NCBI GenBank assembly: GCA_031546815.1
Contig: JAVBJV010000061.1
Coordinates: 1-31,907, forward strand
Source of the DNA: JAVBJV01 sp031546815
GTDB taxonomy: Bacteria; Pseudomonadota; Alphaproteobacteria; Acetobacterales; Acetobacteraceae
Direction: 5' to 3'
Length of the DNA: 31,907 nucleotides
Shown here: piece by piece, positions 13,964 to 21,674 of the stretch
Layout: each line of letters begins with the position of its first letter
Numbering within the stretch: position 1 is the first letter of the stretch
The notes under the pieces: model-generated
What the model was told of the DNA's origin: nothing
Database searches by the model: none
What the model saw: only the letters and a program-made list of their open reading frames with translations
Program-made: the position numbers and the translations under genes

Positions 13964-15705
13964 CCAACGTGCATAAATTCCGCGGCCGGATGGACGAGGC
14001 CGAAGAACCCCGGCGCAGCGGCATCCTGCCCGAGGATTGTCCGGTCACGCCGCTGGGCGTGCAGGGCAATGTCGCCTGGCTGCTGGATGCGCTGGGGCAG
14101 TTGAAGGGCCTCACGCCGCAGCAGCTTGGCCGGCGCTGGCTGGCGCATCTGTTCACGCCGCATGTGGGCTATCTGGAAAAACACTGGCCGCGCCTGGATG
14201 ACAAGGGCAACGCCGCCGGCATCCGCAGCGAGGCCGCGGCCGATGACCTGGTGCGCGCCTGCGGCGTGCTGGGCGTGTGGGATCCGTATGCACGGGTGCG
14301 CGGGCGCGGTGCCTGGCGCGGCGCGGACGGCGATCTGGTGCTGCATCTGGGGGACCGGCTGTGGATGCGCGGCGCGCTGACCCGGCCATCGGTGCGCGGT
14401 GATGTGGTGTATCCGGTCGAGGCGGCGCGCCCGGCGCCCGATGCCACGCCCCAACCCGGCGGGGATGATGGACCGGCGGCGGAGCTGCTGGCCATGCTGG
14501 GCACCTGGTCGTGGTCGCGCCCGGCGCTGGACCCGCTGCTGCTGCTGGGCTGGGTGGGCGCGGCGATGGTCGGCGGCGCGCTGGTCTGGCGGCCGGGCGC
14601 CTGGCTGACCGGCGATCGCGGCACCGGCAAGTCCACGCTGCAGGAATTGCTGAAACATCTGTTCGGCGACGGGCAGGGGATCCTGTCGGTTGCCAACACC
14701 ACGGCGGCCGGGATCCGCCAGCGGGTCGGCTATGCCAGCCTGCCGGTGGCGCTGGACGAGCTGGAACCCGAGGCCGAGGGCGCGCGCGTGACGGCGGTGA
14801 TCGAATTGCTGCGCCTGGCCAGTTCGGGCGGCACCATCCTGCGCGGCGGTGCCGATCATGCGGCCAGCGATTTCATCGCGCGGTTCTGTTTTCTGGCGTC
14901 GAGCATTCTGGTGCCGCCAATGCGCCCGCAGGACCGGTCGCGCATCGCGCTGCTGCAGTTGCAGCCGCTGGATCCGTCGCAACGCCCGCCACACCTGAAT
15001 CCCGACCTGCTGCGCACGCTGGGGCGGCGTCTGCTGCGCCGGATTGCCGATATGTGGCCGCTGCTGCCGGACCGCTTCACCACCTGGCGCGAGGCGCTGC
15101 TGGCGGCGGGGTATGACGCGCGTGGCGGCGACCAGTTCGGTACGCTGCTGGCCTGTGCCGACGTGCTGCTGCACGACACCGCGCCCAGCGGCGACGAGAT
15201 CGCGGCGATCCTAGACCCGCTGGTGGCCAATGCGGTGCACGAGCGGGCCGAGGAAATGCCCGACTGGCAGCGCTGCCTGACGCATCTGACCACCACCATC
15301 GCCAATGCCTGGCGCGGCGGCGAGCAGAGCACGGTCGGCACGCTGATCGCCCGCGCGGCGGGGCGGCATATCGAGCGCGCCGCACCCGGTCAGCAGGCGC
15401 TGAACGGGTTGCCGAGCGAGGAAGAGCAGATGGCCGCGCAGGATGTGCTGGCGGGCTATGGGCTGCGTGTCGAGCGGCTGGGCGAGGTGGGCTGGCTGGC
15501 GGTGGCGAATGTGCATACCGCGCTGGCCGGTGTGTATCGCGACACGCATTGGCGGGCATTGTCGGGTGCCACAGGGGCCTGGCGACAGGCGCTGCTGCGG
15601 GTGCCGGGGGCACGCTCCAGCCCGAACCCGGTGCGCTTTCGGGGGGTGAAACAGCGGGCGGTGCTGGTGCCGCTGGACTGGGCACTGGGGGAGCTGGGGG
15701 AATGA
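13960..15705 (+). CDS. Phage replicative helicase/ATPase (P4/D5-type)
   Basis: The 581-residue protein carries a P-loop at 218-226 (GDRGTGKST) and a Walker B-like VALDELEPE at 263-271, with a downstream arginine-containing segment (RPQDRSRIALLQLQ) fitting superfamily 3/AAA+ phage helicases. The N-terminal 150 residues resemble the bifunctional DNA primase/helicase proteins that act with a separate Toprim subunit. The ATG at 13960 overlaps the primase stop (ATGA), which decides the start. It probably unwinds DNA at the phage origin together with the primase upstream; the dyad element that follows is a natural target. Confidence 0.85.
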   Translation: MTNVHKFRGRMDEAEEPRRSGILPEDCPVTPLGVQGNVAWLLDALGQLKGLTPQQLGRRWLAHLFTPHVGYLEKHWPRLDDKGNAAGIRSEAAADDLVRACGVLGVWDPYARVRGRGAWRGADGDLVLHLGDRLWMRGALTRPSVRGDVVYPVEAARPAPDATPQPGGDDGPAAELLAMLGTWSWSRPALDPLLLLGWVGAAMVGGALVWRPGAWLTGDRGTGKSTLQELLKHLFGDGQGILSVANTTAAGIRQRVGYASLPVALDELEPEAEGARVTAVIELLRLASSGGTILRGGADHAASDFIARFCFLASSILVPPMRPQDRSRIALLQLQPLDPSQRPPHLNPDLLRTLGRRLLRRIADMWPLLPDRFTTWREALLAAGYDARGGDQFGTLLACADVLLHDTAPSGDEIAAILDPLVANAVHERAEEMPDWQRCLTHLTTTIANAWRGGEQSTVGTLIARAAGRHIERAAPGQQALNGLPSEEEQMAAQDVLAGYGLRVERLGEVGWLAVANVHTALAGVYRDTHWRALSGATGAWRQALLRVPGARSSPNPVRFRGVKQRAVLVPLDWALGELGE

Positions 15706-16121
15706 TGGATCTTGCGAACCGATCCCGAGCTGTGCATGATTCTGCCCGGACGCTGGCGGAGCTTGCCGCGTCATTTGACGTGCCCAGGCAGGCCATTTGG
15801 TGGGACGCTTGGGACGTTGCCGGGACGCAACGTGTCCCGGATAAATACCTGAAAACATGTGTGAAAACAGCTCTGGGACGCTTGGGACGCCGCGCGCGCA
15901 CGCGTAAGGAAGGGGTTGTGGATAAGATCAGTATCTCATTGAAGATGCTGACAATAGGTATAGGTATGCTCGGGTGTTTCTTTACGCGCGCGCGGAAACC
16001 GTCCCAAGCGTCCCACCCTGAAATATATCAATCATATCATAGAGATATCTGGGACATGTTGCGTCCCGGCAACGTCCCAAGCGTCCCGCCCAATAATTCC
16101 GGGGGTGTTTATGGCCGTTGA
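15702..16121 (+). CDS. Open frame across the dyad element (139 aa), uncertain gene
   Basis: An ATGATG overlaps the helicase stop and opens a frame to 16121, overlapping the small terminase start. The first 50 residues (DLANRSRAVHDSARTLAELA, ASFDVPRQAIWWDAWDVAGT) look like a possible small HTH (LAELAASFDVPRQAI). The remainder is encoded by the repeats and AT-rich core and reads as low-complexity (GRLGRRARTR; KPSQASHPE; PGNVPSVPPN). Either the gene is real and contains the cis element, or the element has interrupted a longer gene and only the N-terminus is ancestral. Confidence 0.45.
   Translation: MMDLANRSRAVHDSARTLAELAASFDVPRQAIWWDAWDVAGTQRVPDKYLKTCVKTALGRLGRRARTRKEGVVDKISISLKMLTIGIGMLGCFFTRARKPSQASHPEIYQSYHRDIWDMLRPGNVPSVPPNNSGGVYGR
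15874..16015. repeat. Inner pair of 16-bp inverted iterons
   Basis: TGGGACGCTTGGGACG at 15874-15889 has its exact reverse complement at 16000-16015. The same 16-mer is at 15801-15816, and its complement (15 of 16) at 16073-16088, giving four iterons, two in each orientation. Within each iteron GGGACG occurs twice, 9 bp apart. Stretches rich in CGCG lie on the inner side of this pair (15890-15904 and 15984-15994), extending the dyad imperfectly. Confidence 0.85.
15917..15925 (-). promoter_or_regulatory. Perfect DnaA box in the dyad core
   Basis: TGTGGATAA on the plus strand is the exact complement of the DnaA box TTATCCACA. It lies about 24 bp left of the dyad centre, flanked by AT-rich DNA and iterons. 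A 9-mer can occur by chance, but its place in the centre of a symmetrical iteron array supports host DnaA recruitment. Confidence 0.65.
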
Positions 16122-16605
16122 GGGGGCAAAGGACGGGCTGGTGGCGGCGCTCGAGGTGCTGGGGGCGGCGCCCGAGGTGCCGGCGGGGGCGGAGCAGTTG
16201 GCGCTGTTGCCGGACGCGGTAACGGGCGAGGCGGGCAGCAGCGGGCGGCCCAAGGGGGCGCGGAACCGGCGCACCCAGGAATGGGTGGATTACCTGCTGG
16301 CCCGCCACAGGGCGCCGCTGGAGGCGCTGGCCGAGGTGCTGACGCAGGGGCCAGAGGCGCTGCGGGCCGAGCTGGGCTGCGAGCGTCTGGAGGCCTTCGA
16401 CCGCTGGCTGCGCGTCGCCGAGGCGCTGCTGCCCTATCTGCACCAGAAGCAGCCGATGGCGATCCAGGCCGATGGCGGCAGCGTGCTGCCGATCGTGCTG
16501 GGCGTCACGGCGGAGGGCGCGCGTGCGATGGGCGTGGACCCGCGCGGCAGCACTGTTATCGAAATCGTTTCCGATCAATCAGTTAGCGCGGTGGATGCGT
16601 CATGA
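16111..16605 (+). CDS. terS: Terminase small subunit
   Basis: The small terminase recognises phage DNA for packaging and hands it to the large subunit. From the ATG at 16111 (GGGGG upstream at good spacing; a GTG at 16105 is alternative) the protein has 164 residues. The motif SGRPKGARNRRTQEWVDYLL is characteristic of small terminases of this phage type, followed by a helical region (APLEALAEVLTQGPEALRAE) and LLPYLHQKQPMAI. Its position immediately before the large subunit and directly after the iteron element supports the call. Its stop overlaps the next ATG as ATGA. Confidence 0.8.
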   Translation: MAVEGAKDGLVAALEVLGAAPEVPAGAEQLALLPDAVTGEAGSSGRPKGARNRRTQEWVDYLLARHRAPLEALAEVLTQGPEALRAELGCERLEAFDRWLRVAEALLPYLHQKQPMAIQADGGSVLPIVLGVTAEGARAMGVDPRGSTVIEIVSDQSVSAVDAS

Positions 16606-16853
16606 GTTGGACAGCGCGCAGTTGGACAGTTTCATGCAACGCCACGCAGACGGCGGGATTGCGCGTATCCGTGCCAGTGATTGCGGATCACAAGGCCCCC
16701 CCATGCCAGCCCCCCCGGCCCCCCGTTCCCCCCACCCCCCGGAAACCCGCGGCTGCCCCTCTGACCGGGGATCACCCCGGCAATTTTGAACGTTTTCGGG
16801 AGGCAGCGGTTTTCCGTTCCGCAGCGCCCCAGGGTGCGGGGAGCGCGGCATGA
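16602..16853 (+). CDS. Doubtful frame bridging small and large terminase (83 aa)
   Basis: This frame starts by ATGA overlap with the small terminase and ends by ATGA overlap with the large subunit, which is how real genes are arranged here. The protein is odd: a Pro-rich middle (PPRPPVPPTPRKP) comes from a run of C tracts, and no domain is seen. It may be translated only to carry ribosomes to the large subunit, or the segment may be mainly cis-acting DNA. Confidence 0.35.
   Translation: MSWTARSWTVSCNATQTAGLRVSVPVIADHKAPPCQPPRPPVPPTPRKPAAAPLTGDHPGNFERFREAAVFRSAAPQGAGSAA
16605..16629. repeat. Tandem direct repeat AGTTGGACAG
   Basis: AGTTGGACAG occurs at 16605-16614 and 16620-16629 with 5 bp between, right at the small terminase stop. 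The 9-mer AGTTGGACA also forms the inverted repeat at 5292-5322 next to attL. Shared use by one DNA-binding protein is possible but untested. Confidence 0.45.
16696..16740 (-). other. Strong G-quadruplex-forming tract on the minus strand
   Basis: Five C-runs of 7, 7, 6, 6 and 6 bases (16696-16702, 16710-16716, 16719-16724, 16728-16733, 16735-16740) are separated by only 7, 2, 3 and 1 bases. The minus strand therefore has five long G-runs with short loops, and the plus strand could form an i-motif. It lies between the terminase genes, 110 bp before the large-subunit start. Confidence 0.75.
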
Positions 16854-18280
16854 ACGGGGTGGCGCAGTATGTTCCGCCGGGGCCGGTCGCCGCGGCGTTC
16901 CTGGAAGCCAGCGAGCAGTTCCTTGCCCTCATGGGGCCGATTGGGTCCGGGAAGACCACCGCCGGGTTGTGGCGCGGCGTGGTGGTGTCGTTCTGGCAGC
17001 GCCCGGGGCCGGACGGGGTGCGGCGTGTGAAGGGGGCGGTGATCCGGTCGAAATATGTCGATCTGTGGCGCACCACGCTGCCCAGCTGGCGGTCGTGGTT
17101 CCCCGAGGGCACCGGCAAGTTCACCGGCGGCAAGGACGGCCCGGCCGAGCACGTGCTGCAGCTGCGCCACCCCGATGGTGGCCTGGTCGAGCTGACCGTG
17201 CTGTTCCTGGCACTGGGCGACCAGGTGATCGAGGAGGCGCTGCGCGGTCTGGAAGTTACCTGGGCGTATGTGGACGAATTGGATCTGCTGGGGTCGGCCG
17301 GGTTCGGTTTCCTGTTCAGCCGCACCGGGCGTTACCCGTCGAAGCGCGCGGGCGGCTGTACCTGGCGTGGCGTGTGGGGCACGCTGAACGCGCCCGATAT
17401 CGACAACTGGGTGAACGCGGATTTCGTCGAGACGGCGAAGGAGGGCTACCGGTTGTTCCGCCAGCCGGGCGGCACCGATCCCCGGGCCGAGAACCTGCAG
17501 AACCTGCCGGACGGCTACTACCGCGACAACATGCGCGGCATGCAGGACTGGGAGGTGCGGCGCTTCATCCACGCGCAGTTCGGCTATTCGCGCGACGGCA
17601 AGCCGGTGTTCCCGGAGTTCAACGATCTGCTGCATGTCTCGCCCACCGCGTTGTCCGCCATCGGTGGTGCGCGGCTGGTGATCGGGCTGGACGCCGGCGG
17701 CACGCCGGCCGGGGTGGTGGCGCAGCGCATGCCGAACGGGCAGCGCCGGCTGCTGGCCGAACTGGTGACGCCGCCCGATGGCGTGACCGGCGCCAACCGC
17801 TTCGCCACAATGCTGCGCGCATTGCTGGACGAACGCTTCCCCGGCATTCCGGCCAGCGCGATTGCCGATCCGTCGGCCGCCTATGGCGCGGATCGCGATG
17901 CCGGCGAGGCGAGCTGGATCGAGACCGTGTCACGGGGGGCGGGCATTGCGGTGCAACCCGCGCCGACCAATGCGCTGCTGCCGCGGCTGGAAGCGGTGCG
18001 CGTGCCGCTGACGCGGGTGATCGATGGGCGCATTCCGGCGCTGCTGGTCGATCCGTCGTGCCGGCAGATCATCCGCGGCTTTGCATCGGAATATCGCTAT
18101 CGCCGCATTGCCGGGCCATCGGGGCGCTTTACCGATCAGCCGGACAAGAACGGCGCGTCGCACGTGATGGACGCGGTGCAGTACGTGCTGCTGGACGGCG
18201 GTGGGTATCACGAGGCGCTGGGCCGCTCGGCGATCCGCGCCACGCAGATGCATGTGGCGGATATCGGTTTTCAACCCTGA
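16850..18280 (+). CDS. terL: Terminase large subunit
   Basis: The large terminase is the packaging ATPase and nuclease. The 476-residue protein has Walker A GPIGSGKT (29-36), Walker B WAYVDE (138-143), and a C-terminal RNase-H-like nuclease with LVIGLDAGGTP, AIADPSAAYGAD and a closing SHVMDAVQYVLL, which carry the expected acidic metal ligands. Length and motif order are usual for podovirus-type large subunits. The ATG overlaps the previous frame's stop as ATGA. It heads the structural operon. Confidence 0.94.
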   Translation: MNGVAQYVPPGPVAAAFLEASEQFLALMGPIGSGKTTAGLWRGVVVSFWQRPGPDGVRRVKGAVIRSKYVDLWRTTLPSWRSWFPEGTGKFTGGKDGPAEHVLQLRHPDGGLVELTVLFLALGDQVIEEALRGLEVTWAYVDELDLLGSAGFGFLFSRTGRYPSKRAGGCTWRGVWGTLNAPDIDNWVNADFVETAKEGYRLFRQPGGTDPRAENLQNLPDGYYRDNMRGMQDWEVRRFIHAQFGYSRDGKPVFPEFNDLLHVSPTALSAIGGARLVIGLDAGGTPAGVVAQRMPNGQRRLLAELVTPPDGVTGANRFATMLRALLDERFPGIPASAIADPSAAYGADRDAGEASWIETVSRGAGIAVQPAPTNALLPRLEAVRVPLTRVIDGRIPALLVDPSCRQIIRGFASEYRYRRIAGPSGRFTDQPDKNGASHVMDAVQYVLLDGGGYHEALGRSAIRATQMHVADIGFQP

Positions 18281-18299
18281 TCGAAAGGAACATCACAGA

Positions 18300-18584
18300 A
18301 TGGCAAAGCCCGAAAAGACGCAAGCAGGGTTCGAAGCCCCAGCCGCGGCACCGGAGCCGGAACCTGCATCGGACAGCGTGGCTCCGGACGGTGTGGAGCA
18401 TGTGCTGCATCTGCAGCCGCGCCATGCCGCCTGGGTGGCCCAGGCGGCGCAGCGCCAGGGTATGGCGACGGCGCGGTTTCTGGAAACGCTGGTGCGCCGT
18501 GCCTATGCCGCCGATCCCGCGCGCGTGGTGGCGACCCTGCCGCAGGCACCGGGCGGCATGGCTGGAACGGCATTGCGGCGGTGA
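18300..18584 (+). CDS. Small hypothetical protein, possibly ribbon-helix-helix-like (94 aa)
   Basis: The N-terminal 35 residues are Pro/Ala/Glu-rich and probably disordered. The second half (VEHVLHLQPRHAAWVAQAAQ, RQGMATARFLETLVRRAY) has one strand and two helices in the order of a ribbon-helix-helix or similar small fold. AAGGA lies upstream of the ATG. It sits between the large terminase and further small genes in the structural operon; function unknown. Confidence 0.65.
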   Translation: MAKPEKTQAGFEAPAAAPEPEPASDSVAPDGVEHVLHLQPRHAAWVAQAAQRQGMATARFLETLVRRAYAADPARVVATLPQAPGGMAGTALRR

Positions 18585-18844
18585 TGATGCGCGCGGGGCA
18601 ATTCCTGTCCGGCGGGTTGTGTCTGCGCGAGGTGATCGCGCGGACGCGGGGGTGGTGGGACCAGACCGGTCGGCATCTGATCCGCGCGCGTGACTGGCGC
18701 GATGCAGATCTGGGGGTGCCGTCCGGTATCATGCGCGGGCTGGCGTGGGACGAGCTGAGCGGGGCCGAGCGGCAGCGCGTGATGCAGGTTTGGCTGCGCA
18801 TGATCTGGCAGGCCCCGTCCGGTGTCACACGGAGGGTGCATTGA
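18584..18844 (+). CDS. Small hypothetical protein (86 aa)
   Basis: The ATG at 18584 overlaps the previous stop (TGATG) and the stop overlaps the next ATG, so translation is coupled on both sides. The protein is rich in Trp and Arg (RTRGWWDQTGRHLIRARDWR; LAWDELSGAERQRVMQVWLR) and likely helical. No family recognised; its place is usual for minor accessory proteins between terminase and portal. Confidence 0.65.
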   Translation: MMRAGQFLSGGLCLREVIARTRGWWDQTGRHLIRARDWRDADLGVPSGIMRGLAWDELSGAERQRVMQVWLRMIWQAPSGVTRRVH

Positions 18845-19296
18845 TGGCCGGGATGTTCGGTGCGGTGCCGTGCGTGTGGATGGTGGCGTTCACCGGTCAT
18901 GCGCCGGGCAGTCGCTGGCGCTGGTGGCGGCTGTTCACCAGCCCGGGGTTCCGCCACGTGATGGCGTTTCGCGCCGGTGCGGCCGGCACCGTGGTGCTGG
19001 TCAATCCGCGCAGCGACTTCACCGAGGTCGGTTCGGGCGTGATCGATGTCACGCATTTTGCCATCGGGCTGCAGCAGCGTCTGGGTGCGCGGGTGCTGGT
19101 GGCGCCGGTCCTGCCCCGTCCGGCGGAGCGCGTGCTGCCGGTGGTCGGCAATTGCGTGCAGGCGGTGAAGGACGTGCTGGGGCTGCGCGCGCCGTTTGTG
19201 TGGACGCCACGCCAGCTGCATCGGCGTCTGGTGCAACTGGGCGCCGTGGAGATCGCAACAAGGGAACAGCAACAGGAGGATGACAATGGGCGGTAA
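18844..19296 (+). CDS. Hypothetical protein with conserved Cys motif (150 aa)
   Basis: The ATG overlaps the previous stop. The sequence has an alpha/beta look: AFRAGAAGTVVLVNPRSDFT, GVIDVTHFAIGLQQRLGARV, then VVGNCVQAVKDVLGLRAPFV and a WTPRQLHRRL end. The C-x-x-x-V-K segment followed by a TP-x-QL helix recalls small phage proteins with a papain/NlpC-like catalytic Cys, but the His partner is not obvious, so enzymatic function is only a possibility. The stop overlaps the next gene by 11 bp. Confidence 0.65.
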   Translation: MAGMFGAVPCVWMVAFTGHAPGSRWRWWRLFTSPGFRHVMAFRAGAAGTVVLVNPRSDFTEVGSGVIDVTHFAIGLQQRLGARVLVAPVLPRPAERVLPVVGNCVQAVKDVLGLRAPFVWTPRQLHRRLVQLGAVEIATREQQQEDDNGR

Positions 19297-19498
19297 AGCG
19301 GGCGGCGGGCAGAATTTCCAGATCGGGATCAGGAAACAGCAGAAACCTGAACAGGACGCGGCCACCAGGGCGCTCGAAAAACGCGAGCGTGAGGAACGCG
19401 AAGCCGAGGAAGCCACCAAGCGCAATCTGCGCGCGTCGCGCGGTGGCCGCGTGGCGCTGGTGAGCGAGGACGAGGCCGGAACAAAGCTGGGGGTGTGA
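19286..19498 (+). CDS. Small charged structural-operon protein, paralogue 1 (70 aa)
   Basis: A strong AGGAGGA precedes the ATG. The protein begins with a Gly-rich stretch (MGGKAGGGQNF), continues with a charged helix (DAATRALEKREREEREAEEA) and ends in RGGRVALVSEDEAGTKLGV. The last part closely resembles the end of the next gene's product (RRGRVALIAEDELGV), so the two are probably tandem paralogues. Such short coiled-coil proteins occur just before the connector gene in related podoviruses; function unknown. Confidence 0.75.
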   Translation: MGGKAGGGQNFQIGIRKQQKPEQDAATRALEKREREEREAEEATKRNLRASRGGRVALVSEDEAGTKLGV

Positions 19499-19499
19499 C

Positions 19500-19730
19500 A
19501 TGGGCGGTATGTTTGGCGGCAAGAAGGCCGCGGGGAGCGGGCCGAGCCAGGAAATGCTGGATGCGCAGCGTCGCCAGGAAGAGGCGGCGGCAAAGCGCGA
19601 GGCTGAACTGGCGGCACAGGAAGAGGCGATGAAGAAAGCGCGCGAGGCAGCGCGGCGCGGGCGTGTGGCGCTGATCGCCGAGGACGAGCTTGGCGTCGAG
19701 ACGTCCGACAAGCTGGGGTCGGCGCCATGA
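19500..19730 (+). CDS. Small charged structural-operon protein, paralogue 2 (76 aa)
   Basis: It starts 2 bp after the preceding stop and shares its plan: Gly-rich start (MGGMFGGKKAAGSG), a charged Ala/Glu/Arg helix (QEEAAAKREAELAAQEEAMK), then RRGRVALIAEDELGVETSDK. The stop overlaps the portal ATG as ATGA. Similarity to the preceding gene suggests duplication and divergence. Confidence 0.75.
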   Translation: MGGMFGGKKAAGSGPSQEMLDAQRRQEEAAAKREAELAAQEEAMKKAREAARRGRVALIAEDELGVETSDKLGSAP

Positions 19731-21370
19731 CCGAAGAACAGGTTCAGGCGCTGCTGAAACGCGCCCAGCAGGCGCGCGGGCGGCGCGATGCGATCGCCGG
19801 GCTGATGCAGGCCTGCTACCGCCTGGCGATGCCCGAGCGTGACAGCTGGAGCCAGGCCGGGGGCAGTGGTGGTGCGGGCAATGTGCGGGCGCGCATCTAC
19901 GACAGCACGGCGGTGGCCAGCGTATCGCGGTTTGCCAACCGGCTGGTGCAGGCGCTGTTTCCGCCCGACCAGCGCTGGGCGGCACTGCGCCCGGCCCCGG
20001 CGCTGGAAAGCCGGCCCGACCCGGAACTGGACCAGATGCTGGACGATGCCACCAAGCTGTTGTTCCAGCACGTGGCGGCCAGCCGGTTCGACAGCGCGAT
20101 CAACGAATGGGCGCATGATCTGGCCGCCGGCACCGCGTGCCTGCTGATCCAGAACGGACGTCTGGGCGGCCGGGCCGGGCAGGCGCTGTTCCAGTTCACC
20201 GCGGTGCCGGTTGGTCGTGTGGCGATCGATGAAGGCCCGGACGGTGCGGTGGATGGTGTGTTCTTTGAACAGGATCTGCCGGCGCGCAACGTGCGCCGCG
20301 CCTCTCCCGATGCGCGGACCATTCCCGACGATGTGCTGCGCAGCGAACGCGACGCGCCCGAGACGGTGGTGCGGTTGCAGATGATGACGGTGTTCGATGT
20401 TGCGACCCGGCACTGGGTGATGGCGGTGGTGCACGAGGGCAGCCGCACCGTGCTGGTGGAACGGCGCATGCGCACCAATCCGTGGATCATCACGCGTTGG
20501 CTGAAGATCCCCGGCGAGGTGTGGGGACGCGGCCCGCTGATGATGGCGCTGCCCGATGTGCAGACGCTGAACAAGACGCTGGAGCTGCTGCTGAAGAATG
20601 CCTCGCTGGAGCTGGCCGGCGTGTGGACGGCGCGCGATGACGGTATTTTCAACCCCGCGGTGGTGCGCATGATCCCCGGCGCGATCATTCCGGTGGGGTC
20701 GAATGGCGGACCGTTGGGGGCGACGCTGAAGCGGCTAGAAAGCGGCACCAATTTCAACGTCAGCCAGCTGGTGATCGACAAGATGCAGACCGGCGTGCGG
20801 CAGATGCTGTTCGACAACCCGCTGCCGCCCGAGGTGCAGGCCGGGCTGACCGCCACCGAAGTCTCGGCGCGCATCCGCCAGTTCCAGCAGGACACCGGCG
20901 CGTTCGGGCGGCTGAACGCGGAAGCGGTGGCGCCGATCGTGCTGCGGCTGATCGACATTCTGGATGATGCCGGCGAACTGCCCGGCGCGCTGGACTGGTT
21001 TGTGGCCGATCGCGTGCGCGCGGTGGCGACCAGCCCGCTGGCGCTGGTGCAGTCGCGCGCCGATGCGCAGTCGGTGCTGGAATTCATCAACGCGATGGCC
21101 TCGCTGGGGCAGATGGGCGGCATGGTGATCCAGAACTCGCTGGACCAGAAGAAGCTGGGGCCATGGCTGGCCAGGCAGTTCGGCGTGCCGGCGGCGCTGG
21201 TGCCGAAACCGGAAGAGCAAGATGCGGCGGAACAGGCGACGCAGACCGCGCAGCAGACCAACGCGCTGCTGACCAGCCCGGTGGTGGCGCAACTGGCCGG
21301 CGCGCTGGCCCGCGGTGTGCTGCCGCAGGGTGCGGCGCAACAGGCCCCGGCCGCGGAAGGAGCCGCCTGA
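19727..21370 (+). CDS. Head-tail connector (portal) protein, T7 gp8-like
   Basis: The portal forms the dodecameric ring at one capsid vertex through which DNA enters and leaves. The 547-residue length suits the podovirus head-tail connector family. Recognisable parts are the N-terminal RLAMPERDSW, the RLVQALFPPDQRWAALRP stretch, the GEVWGRGPLMMALPDVQTLN motif (about 265-285) and the C-terminal helical crown with a Gln/Ala-rich tail. It overlaps the previous gene by ATGA and is followed after 1 bp by the Bbp19-like gene. Confidence 0.92.
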   Translation: MTEEQVQALLKRAQQARGRRDAIAGLMQACYRLAMPERDSWSQAGGSGGAGNVRARIYDSTAVASVSRFANRLVQALFPPDQRWAALRPAPALESRPDPELDQMLDDATKLLFQHVAASRFDSAINEWAHDLAAGTACLLIQNGRLGGRAGQALFQFTAVPVGRVAIDEGPDGAVDGVFFEQDLPARNVRRASPDARTIPDDVLRSERDAPETVVRLQMMTVFDVATRHWVMAVVHEGSRTVLVERRMRTNPWIITRWLKIPGEVWGRGPLMMALPDVQTLNKTLELLLKNASLELAGVWTARDDGIFNPAVVRMIPGAIIPVGSNGGPLGATLKRLESGTNFNVSQLVIDKMQTGVRQMLFDNPLPPEVQAGLTATEVSARIRQFQQDTGAFGRLNAEAVAPIVLRLIDILDDAGELPGALDWFVADRVRAVATSPLALVQSRADAQSVLEFINAMASLGQMGGMVIQNSLDQKKLGPWLARQFGVPAALVPKPEEQDAAEQATQTAQQTNALLTSPVVAQLAGALARGVLPQGAAQQAPAAEGAA

Positions 21371-21371
21371 C

Positions 21372-21674
21372 ATGAGCGTATGGGACGATACCGCCGAGGC
21401 CGAGCTGCGCGACCAGCACGCCCGGCTGGCGGCGCAGGCCGGGGACGTGGCGCGGCTGACGGCCGCCGTGTTCGACACGCAGGCCGGGCGCGTCTGGCTG
21501 GCGCGGTTTTACGAGCGCGTGGTGATGCCCGCCAGTTACAGCACCGGCGCGACATTCGACCACGTCGCGTTCCGCGAAGGGCAGAAGGATATCTACCACC
21601 AGATCCTGCGCGATCTGGCGATGGTGCACGCCGCAGGCGGCGCGCCGCACAATGAACAGGGGAACACACGATGA
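21372..21674 (+). CDS. Bbp19-like phage protein (100 aa)
   Basis: This small helical protein (FDTQAGRVWLARFYERVVMP, YSTGATFDHVAFREGQKDIY, HQILRDL) matches the pattern of the Bordetella phage BPP-1 Bbp19 family: a T-x-x-GR-x-x-L-x-x-x-Y helix, then F-x-H-x-x-FREGQ. These lie between portal and scaffold in related phages; the function is not established. Its stop overlaps the scaffold ATG as ATGA. Confidence 0.75.
   Translation: MSVWDDTAEAELRDQHARLAAQAGDVARLTAAVFDTQAGRVWLARFYERVVMPASYSTGATFDHVAFREGQKDIYHQILRDLAMVHAAGGAPHNEQGNTR

Larger units (their letters stand above)
15799..16090. repeat. 292-bp dyad element with 40-bp inverted arms, candidate phage origin or packaging site
   Basis: Arms 15799-15838 and 16051-16090 are inverted copies, 38 of 40 positions complementary, including a perfect 30-bp block (15802-15831 with 16058-16087). 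Each arm also contains its own hairpin (ACGTTGC with GCAACGT, loop CGGGAC). A second, inner pair of 16-bp inverted repeats lies inside. The core is AT-rich (for example 15841-15870, 15940-15965, 16021-16048) and has a perfect DnaA box. The element separates the replication genes from the small terminase gene. Seen: the repeats. Inferred: origin, TerS-binding site, or a MITE; no target duplication is evident at the ends. Confidence 0.85.

Noticed and set aside
13531..15174. A 547-residue minus-strand frame opposite primase and helicase genes
   Set aside because: It is an antisense shadow of genes with recognisable Walker and Toprim motifs; low-complexity His/Arg/Gln composition.
16032..16274. 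Minus-strand frame from the small terminase into the dyad element
   Set aside because: It reads the inverted arm and yields the same WDVAGT peptide as the plus-strand frame because of the symmetry, not because of a gene.
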